From assembly GCF_000611645.1 (NCBI RefSeq), contig NW_014013555.1:1-31343 (forward strand): a stretch of 31,343 nucleotides of DNA, given 5' to 3'. A program made the translations under genes and the position numbers. Position 1 is the stretch's first letter; every line of letters starts with the position of its first letter. Positions 24,278 through 31,343 of the stretch are shown in pieces. The stretch is from Monoraphidium neglectum. Lineage: Eukaryota > Chlorophyta > Chlorophyceae > Sphaeropleales > Selenastraceae. The notes beneath the pieces were generated by a model, which saw only the letters and a program-made list of their open reading frames with translations, made no database searches and was not told where the DNA came from.

Positions 24278-27200
24278 ATGCGCACGCGCGTCCTGTGGCT
24301 GGTGGTGATGGCTGTCACCTCTCTGGGTGAGTGTGTGCCCTTTCAAGGAAGCAAAGGGAAAATTTGTGGAATTCCTATCGCATATACCAAGCTGCCTGCA
24401 GTGGCCTGTGGGTTGCGTCAAGTCGACGCGGCGCGCTGTTCGCTTGCCGCTCGTCCTGGTGCTTGGGCTCGGCTGGCGCGCGCATCAATAGCAACAGCGC
24501 CCGGTAGAGGGCAGGTTGGACAGCGCATCCCTAAGGCTGCATCCGCCTTGAGGAGATAGGCATGGTTGTGGTGCTGGGCCTAACGGCTTCTCGAAATAGC
24601 TGGACGGTGCATGGCAAGCATGCGTGTGTCGCAACAGCAGACGCCCACCTCACCTGCACCCCAGTGTCCCATATTATGCTTCAACTCGGCTATGATTTTT
24701 ACTCCCACATTCTCCCCTTGTGTTCATCACACGCATGTTATCAGCAGCGGGGGGCGGCTGGGCGGCAGCACCTGCACCCGTCTTTCTGCCGCGGGCGTCG
24801 GCTGTCGGCGACATCCTGGTGTCGCCCTTCACATGTCCGGGCATTTTGGGCGGCGTATGCGGCTTGGCGTGCCAGCGCACCGCGTGTGGCGCCCTGGTGG
24901 AGTTTTACCGGCTGACGTTCAACGACAGCAAGCCCTGGACACGTGCGCGCACGACCTGGGAGGTGGTGAGGAGCTCGCCATGCGACAGCATCGTGCCTGC
25001 GCCGCTCCGGTCAGGGCCCCCTGCCTTCTGCCGCTGGATGGGCGTCAGCTGCTGCAGACCCACAGACATCGCCGCGGGCCGCTGCAGTGCACTCCACAGC
25101 GTGATGGGCATCACCCTGCGCGCGGACAATGTCAACGGCAGCCTATCAGACCCCGCGCTGATGGACGCGCTGGAGCAGCTGCATGCCTGCGGGATGGCTG
25201 AGCTGGACGTGGAGGGCAATGACGTTGGGGGCCAGCTGCTGCCACGCTGGGGGCGGTTCGCCAACCTTAGGGTGCTCAACGTCGGTGCGTGCTCATGGTG
25301 GTTGAGGGGGGGGGGCAGGAGCTGATTGCCGATCTGAAGCTCGGTGCATGGGTAGGGGTCATAAGCTGGGATGTGCGTGATGCGGGTCGGGGGTAGCACC
25401 AGGTAGGCTGGAGCATTGGTCCCCTGCCACGCGGGACTGCAGCCTTGCTAACAATTTTGATCGCCTCCACCTGCCCTGCAGCTAACAACTGGCTGAGCGG
25501 CACCATCCCAAGCGAGCTGGCACTCCTGAAGAACCTCACGTACCTGGGGCTGGGCACCAATTTCCTGCAAGGCACTCTGGGGGACTGGGTGGGCGGCCTG
25601 TCGCGCCTGGAGGTGCTCAACGTGGGCTCAAACCTGGGCATCAACAGCGCCAACGGCTCGGACATGGACGGCCACCTGCCGGGCATCATGGGCACGATAC
25701 CCCCCTCGGTCGCCAACCTGACGCGCCTGGTGGAGCTGGACTTGCAGGTGGGACGCGCACTGACAGGGGGAGGGTGCGGAGCGTGGGTGGGGCGGCAGCA
25801 GGAGAGCGCAACCTGCGAGGTAGCGCTGCCTTGCAACCATCTTCTCACAGGAAGCTGCTGCCTCATCCAATGCCACAGCGACAGCAACGCCGCTTTTGTC
25901 CCGGAGCGAGGGGCGCCTAGACGCATTCGGGGGCAGCATGTCGAGTTTGCCTCTCAGCTGCTGAAGCGCGCGCGGCTGCCCCTCTCAACCTTGCAGACCA
26001 ACTCATTCCATGGGCACATTCCCGACAACATCTGCGGGCCCGGCACCAACCTGCATGTCCTCAGCCTGCGGGGCAACCGCCTCAGCGGCCCTGCGACGTC
26101 TGTAACGCGTTGCAGTGAGCTGACGGCCCTCGACCTCAGCGCCAACAAGCTGACAGGCAGCCTGCCTGCCACGGCGGTGCGCATGGGGCGAGCAACCGGC
26201 CATGGACGGGGGGAGCAGGATCTGCAGCTGTGGGGCGGTGTGATGAAACTACGCTCTCTGCCAGTGCCCAATCAGCCCACCACAGGCAGACCCTCTATAA
26301 TTGACAGCTGCTTGGGCAGTAAATCCGAATCGTTCAGTGTCACGATTCACATCAACCTGAAAGGAGCTGGCTGGTGTCCCCCTCTCTCCCCTTCTCCCAA
26401 GAACTGGACCAAGCTGGTATCCCTGCTGATGGGCAACAACCGTTTCGGCGGTACGCTGCCTGAGGAGATCTACCTGATCCCCATACTCTCCTACCTGGAC
26501 ATCAGCAGCAACATGTGAGGGATCGGGGGAGGCCATGCGCTCCAACAGGGTGTGCCAGCACCCTGGCGTCAATGCTCTCCAGATGTTACCACGCCCCGCC
26601 TGTGATGAGTCACACATGCTTGGTCTACCTCGCCATTTCAGAGGAGATGGCGAGTCACAAACCCTCTTGTGCAGGCCGAAGCCCACTGTCGACCGTGAAC
26701 GCTCTCATCCTGCCCCAGCACACCCTCGCTGCCCCCCTCTCTCAGCCTGACTCCGCCTTCCCTCCCCTCACACCAGGCTCGAGGGCACCCTTGATGACCG
26801 CATCAGCCTGCTGATCTACTTGATATCCTTTGACGCAGGCGGCAACCGGCTCAGCGGCACTCTCACTGAGGACATGTTCTTCCTGCCACAGCTCACCACC
26901 CTCAACCTGGCGGGCAACAGGCTCACTGGCACAGTGCAGCCTTCCCTGGGGTGGGTGCTAAGGGGCCCCTTCATGGGGACAAGGTGCTACTTGCCGTTGA
27001 GCAAAGGACTGCACACATTGATATGTTGGCCTCTGAAACCTCTCCCAACTGTGCTACCTGCAATGCCGCTGCACAGCCCCGTCGCCCCTTGTCCAACCGC
27101 CAAACTCCGTGCCACCCTCCATCATCTCTCTCCGCTTTCCCCATGTTCAAACCACAGGCTGGCTTACGGGCTGCGCGAGGCCAGCTTTGCCGGCAATGTG

Positions 27201-30200
27201 GGCCTGCTGGGCCAGCTGCCTGACGAGGCGGGGGGCCTGCCCTACCTGCGCCGCATCAACCTGCGCAACACGAGCATGTCATGTGTGCCGAGCCACGTGG
27301 CCCTGGCTGCGCGACAGGCTGGAGCCTCCGGCTCTCCTGTGGTGCCCTCACGCTGCCCCAGCAGCGCGCTGCTGCCCTGCTTTTTGGAGTTTGAGCCCTA
27401 CGACGCCCCCCGCAGCGACAACAGCCACCTGCGCTGCCGCCCGCTGCGCCGCAAGTCCCCTGAGGCCGCGGCGGCCAGCTGCTCCCCCGCCATCCAGGCG
27501 CTGCTGCAGGAGCAGGAGCAGGCTGCGGCGGCTGGCGGCGCAGATGGTGGGGAGCTGCGTGGCGAGATGAGTGAGCAGTGGGAGCTGCCTCCCGCGTACT
27601 ACCAGTACCAGGGCTGCGCCTGCCTGCACGGCTACCGGGAGCAGTGGGGGGAGGGCGGCACCGTGCTGGTGTGCGTCCCGGATCGCAGCCTGCTGGAGCC
27701 CTGGGCCTGGGTGCTGGTTGCGCTGGGCGGCGTGCTGTTCCTCTTCATGTGCGCGCTGGTGCTGGTTGCCAGCAGATGGGTCCTCTTCCGCTCTCGATGG
27801 CTGAGGGACGCCGACCTGCGACGCAAGCGCGCGCGCTGGGGCTCCCTCAAGCCCGGGGCGCGCCTGAGCGTGGTGGTCACTGACGTCGAGGGCTACTCAG
27901 GTGAGGGCGGCGCCCGGTGGGTGTCTGGGGTCCGCAGGCTCGCGGCGCAGCCACGTTGTGCGTTGCCTGGCATGACTTGACTTGAAGACTGTCAGCCGTT
28001 AGCCGGGGCCGTGTGCTGTGTGCCCGTCGAGGACCAGTTGGGCCAGCGAACTTGCCATCTTGCCGGTGCTGGAGCTGAGGAGATGGAGGAAATCCTAGGT
28101 TGCCAAGTCCTTCACCTCAACCTCCCCTCCCCACAACCTCGCGCCGCATTTCCAGAGCTGATGAAAGCGTGCCCCAGCCTCACGCGCAAGGCCGTGGCCA
28201 TGCACAACGCCGTCATGCGCAAGGCCGTGCATGACCAGGCGGGCCACATCTTCGAGCAGGAGGGGGACAGCTGGGCGGTGGCGTTTCATGATGCGCAGGA
28301 CGCGGTGGCTTTTTGCCTGCAGGCGCAGCAAGCCCTGCACAAGGTGTGCGGGGCTGGTGGGGGGGGGGTGTCAGGGAAGGCAGGGCTGGACACTCGGAAA
28401 GCACGCAGAGCTGGGCCCGTAAAGCACAACAGCAGTGGCTCTGCTGCTTGGCGAGTGGCACATGGAGTTGCTCGCACCCTGTCACCCGTTTCTGCATCTC
28501 CATCAGATTTGAGTCAGCTGCATGATCCCACTGCGCTTTCCCCCCATGGCCTTGACCCTGCAGCCGGGCTTGCACGTGCAGGAACTTCAAGTTGTAGTCT
28601 GATCCCTTTGTCACGCCTGGCTACCCCTTCACCATGCAACCATGTCCCCCCTCCTAGGTGGACTGGCCCCTGGGCCTGATGAGCTCATCATCGTTGCGGG
28701 GTACGGGGCAGAGCGATGACGAGGGCCTCGCCAGCATGACAGAGGGCTCAGCCCACAGCACCGCTGGGGCAGCCCTTCACCAGCGCGGGCGCCTGCGACA
28801 GCTGCTGGGTGTGGGTAGCATGGGCATGCTCCTGGCGCCTGGTCAGGATGATGCGCGCGGTAATGGCAATCGCCAGCAGCAAGAGCAGCAGCACCAGCAG
28901 CAGGAGCTACAGCTGGGCCATCTGCCTTCGCTGAACAGCAAGGCCAGCCGAGAGGGCAGCACCATTAGCGACGTCAGTGCAACGGACAGCATCACCAATC
29001 CCGGCGCTCGCCCTGGCAGCCCGCGCAGCGCTGACCTGGCGTCGGGACTGCGGCGGGCGTCGCGCGGCGGCTCCAGCATGTCGCGGCAGGAATCCCTGGG
29101 GGCTCCTGCCTCGCGCATGACGTCCGATGTGATGTCCCTGTCAGCGTCGGCGTCGTCGTTTACCGAGCGCGAGGGCAACGACCTGGTCCACCACTCTGCG
29201 AGCAGGACGCAGAGCGGCGGCGGCGCCGCCATGCCGTCAGCCGCCAGCGCCAGCGGTGCGCCGACTGGCAGCGGCTGGAGCCGGCGCTCGCGCGCGTCTC
29301 ACGCGCGCTTCTTCAGCATGCTGCGGGCGGCGGGCAGCGCACCCCAAGGGCGGCTGTTGTATGGGCTGCGCGTGCGCATGGGCGTTGCTAGCGGGGCCCT
29401 GGCAGATGAGGACGTCCACAGCAGTGCAGTGTTCCGCCTGGCCAAGCGTGAGCAAAGGCGGCCGTATGTCAACCAGGAGGGGGGAAGATGCTGGATGCTT
29501 GCATTTTCAAGGGCTGAGAAGTTGCCTACCGATCTCTCTTTGCTGCCGCGGCATGCAGCCCCCAGGATTATGCAAGCACCAGTGGCCACCGCATCTCACC
29601 CGCCTTCCCCCCCACCCTGAACGCAGTGGTGTGCGACATGGCCAACGGCGGGCAGGTGCTGCTTGAGGCGGCGTCATTTGACCTGGTCAAGGACCACCAT
29701 GAAGAGCTGGGGGCGGTGGACCACCACGGCTATAACGACCGCACCCTGGTGGGGCGCGCTGGGCTGCGGTCACTCTGGACATGCTGGTGAGGGGCGCGGG
29801 ATGGTATTGGGGGCTTCTGAGTTGTGTTGCGGGTGCGCATGGCAAGGCAAGGTTGATATGCAGGCAGCCAGCAGGCTGGGTGTGCTGTATGGGGCCCTTG
29901 TGGGTTAATCAGTCGCCTGCGAAGCGACTTTGCTGTCACACCGGCAAGTGTGGGTACGCGCCGTTGCGTCATTTTGGTGTGCTCCTCAATTACGTCATTT
30001 GATCACCATCTGCTCCTCTGCCGGCAGTGACTGGCTGCCCTGTGTTCGCCGCAGCAACGCCTACGCTGTGGCGGAGGGCGTGAAGGGCTCCAGCATTGTG
30101 TGCCTGGACATGGGCGAGTGGCAGGTGCCGGGTGTCAACTGCGCGGACGCCTTTGGAGGGGAGGACCGCGCACCTGCTGCTGCAGGTTCTGTGGCGGCCA

Positions 30201-31343
30201 GGACCCCAGAGCCCAAGCAGTCTCTGCTGGGTCTGGCCCACACAAGCTCGGGACGGCTGCCGCGGTCCTCCTCTATCGGCAGTGGGGCCTGCGACCAGCA
30301 GCGTCTGCGTGTGTACAGCGTGCTGCCCCAGCCCCTGGCGGAGCGCGCCAAGGTGTGGTGCGGCGCCCTGGCGGTTGGCCCAGGGTGGCACCAGACAGAT
30401 CGCGGTTTCTTCGACGCCCCGGGCGCGGCTGCGGCTGTGCTGGGCCCCGAGGACGCGCTGGCGCCGCCGCAGGACGCTGCCATGCCGCCCGTGACCCTCG
30501 TATTTGCAGCTGTGGAGGGTGCCAAGGCGCTGGCGCGCGCCCGGCGCGAGGCGGACGTGCGCGCCCTGGCTGCGGTGCTGGGCACGACGCTGCTGGCCAC
30601 GCTGGAGGCCTTCCCTGGCGGCTACCTGTGCCGCCAGCAGGAGGGTGACCTCAAGTACATGCTCGCCTTCCCTGAAGCGAGCGCGGCTTTGCAGTGGTGC
30701 CTGCTGGCTCAGGAGGCGCTCATGTACGCGCCCTGGCCGCCCGCGCTGCTGTCCCTGCCTGGGCTGGCCGAGGTGCACGCCCCGGGTGACGGCGCGCTGC
30801 TGTTTCGTGGGCCGCGGCTCAAGATGGGCGTGTGCGAGGGCGTCCCCCAGAGCGTGGAACCCGACCACGTGGGGCGCGCGGACTACCACGGCGCCAGCGT
30901 CAACCAAGCCGCGCGCTTCATGGACGTCGCGGCGCACGGCGGGCAGGTGGCGTGCGAGGAGGCCCTCACGTGCGGCATTTTTAGGTGGGGACTTCGTGGG
31001 TGTGGCATGTTGGGAAGGGTTGTGGGGACCTCAGGTGACTGCGTGAGGCTTGCAATACTTTGTGGCGCCACAGCAACTGTGACAATGCAGCTGCTCCACC
31101 AACAAGAGGGATTTTGAGTGGCCAGTGGGAGAGTGGGGGGTGTTTCGAAGACAGAGCCTGCAATTGTGAGTACGCCCATGGCGCTCCTCATGGCAATCGC
31201 GCAGCAGCACCGCCCTGCTGCCTCAACGCATGTTTCGCGTTTTTGCCTGGGCTGAACCCAGCTTCTCCCTATTCCGCCTCAACCCCCTCCCCCCACTCAC
31301 CCCCCTTGTCCACACTCCCCACCACCCCCACCCACCCCTATGC
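24278..31343 (+). CDS. Receptor-like LRR protein with tandem class III nucleotide cyclase domains (3' end beyond right edge)
   Basis: Exons 24278-24326, 24748-25284, 25482-25747, 25997-26176, 26402-26514, 26777-26950, 27158-27900, 28156-28343, 28658-29447, 29627-29786, 30028-30984 are in phase, 1385 codons so far; the last donor (30985) leads off the window. Order: signal peptide MRTRVLWLVVMAVTSLG; Cys-rich cap; about ten plant-type LRRs (e.g. LNVANNWLSGTIPSELALLK); Cys-containing stalk; membrane span WAWVLVALGGVLFLFMCALV; Arg-rich stop-transfer; cyclase 1 starting VVVTDVEGYSELM; cyclase 2 starting VTLVFAAVEGAK. Outside-LRR, inside-cyclase topology implies a cell-surface receptor making cAMP or cGMP. 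Domain 1 keeps both metal Asp; domain 2 keeps DYHGASVNQAAR. A ~225-residue Ser/Gln-rich insert interrupts domain 1. The acceptors of exon 2 and exon 11 have close alternatives. Exon 2 splice choice affects only a few residues. Confidence 0.88.
30985..31343 (+). other. Truncated last intron of the LRR-cyclase gene
   Basis: Begins with GTGGGG after exon 11 and ends in a long C-rich pyrimidine tract (about 31258-31343), as expected just before an acceptor. No further cyclase exon was recognised inside the window. Confidence 0.55.

Noticed and set aside
24562..24915. Open frame on plus in intron 1 and exon 2 of the LRR gene
   Set aside because: It overlaps the LRR cap exon in another frame and has no protein-like features.
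29930..30027. Extension of the cyclase frame upstream of exon 11
   Set aside because: Sequence before 30028 reads as intron, and an AG acceptor at 30026-30027 joins in phase with exon 10.

Overview
The window is intron-dense nuclear DNA of a green alga, most likely a chlorophyte and possibly a chlorophycean. The evidence is GC-rich coding sequence, many short GT-AG introns with GTGAGT/GTGCGT/GTGGGT donors, introns full of (GT)n, (CA)n and (GA)n, CAG/CTG triplet tracts, TGTAA poly(A)-type signals 40-60 nt after two stop codons, and plant-type proteins. No prokaryotic, viral or organellar signature was seen. All exon models were built by eye from splice sites, reading-frame continuity and remembered family motifs. 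No search was run.

Layout, left to right: (1) minus strand, 1-3768: 5' part of a Strawberry-notch/FORGETTER1-type helicase, 12 exons, running off the left edge. (2) plus, 4066-6451: a two-RRM protein of the PHIP1/nucleolin type, divergent from gene 1. (3) 6452-8914: no convincing gene, but a pure (GCT)38 tract. (4) minus, 8915-11348: cystinosin-family PQ-loop transporter, 7 exons. (5) 11349-12692: mostly intergenic. (6) minus, 12693-19219: HAD-type 5'-nucleotidase of the NT5C2 family, 18 exons. (7) plus, 19635-21742: peroxisomal dienoyl-CoA isomerase ending in SKL, divergent from gene 6. (8) plus, 22292-23455: an unrecognised Ser/Ala-rich coiled-coil protein whose 5' reading frame is in doubt. 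(9) plus, 24278 to the right edge: a receptor-like protein with signal peptide, about ten leucine-rich repeats, one membrane span and two class III nucleotide cyclase domains.

The genes do not form a pathway; this is ordinary eukaryotic gene order with two divergent pairs that may share promoters. The most interesting item is the LRR-receptor cyclase. Its first cyclase domain keeps the two metal-binding aspartates but has lost the transition-state Asn/Arg pair. Its second has lost the first metal aspartate but keeps Asp, Asn and Arg. This is the C1/C2 division of labour of animal membrane adenylyl cyclases, here on one chain behind a plant-style LRR ectodomain. Other points of note are the frame conflict in gene 8, two perfect intronic inverted repeats, 20- and 22-nt microexons, and a GC-AG intron.
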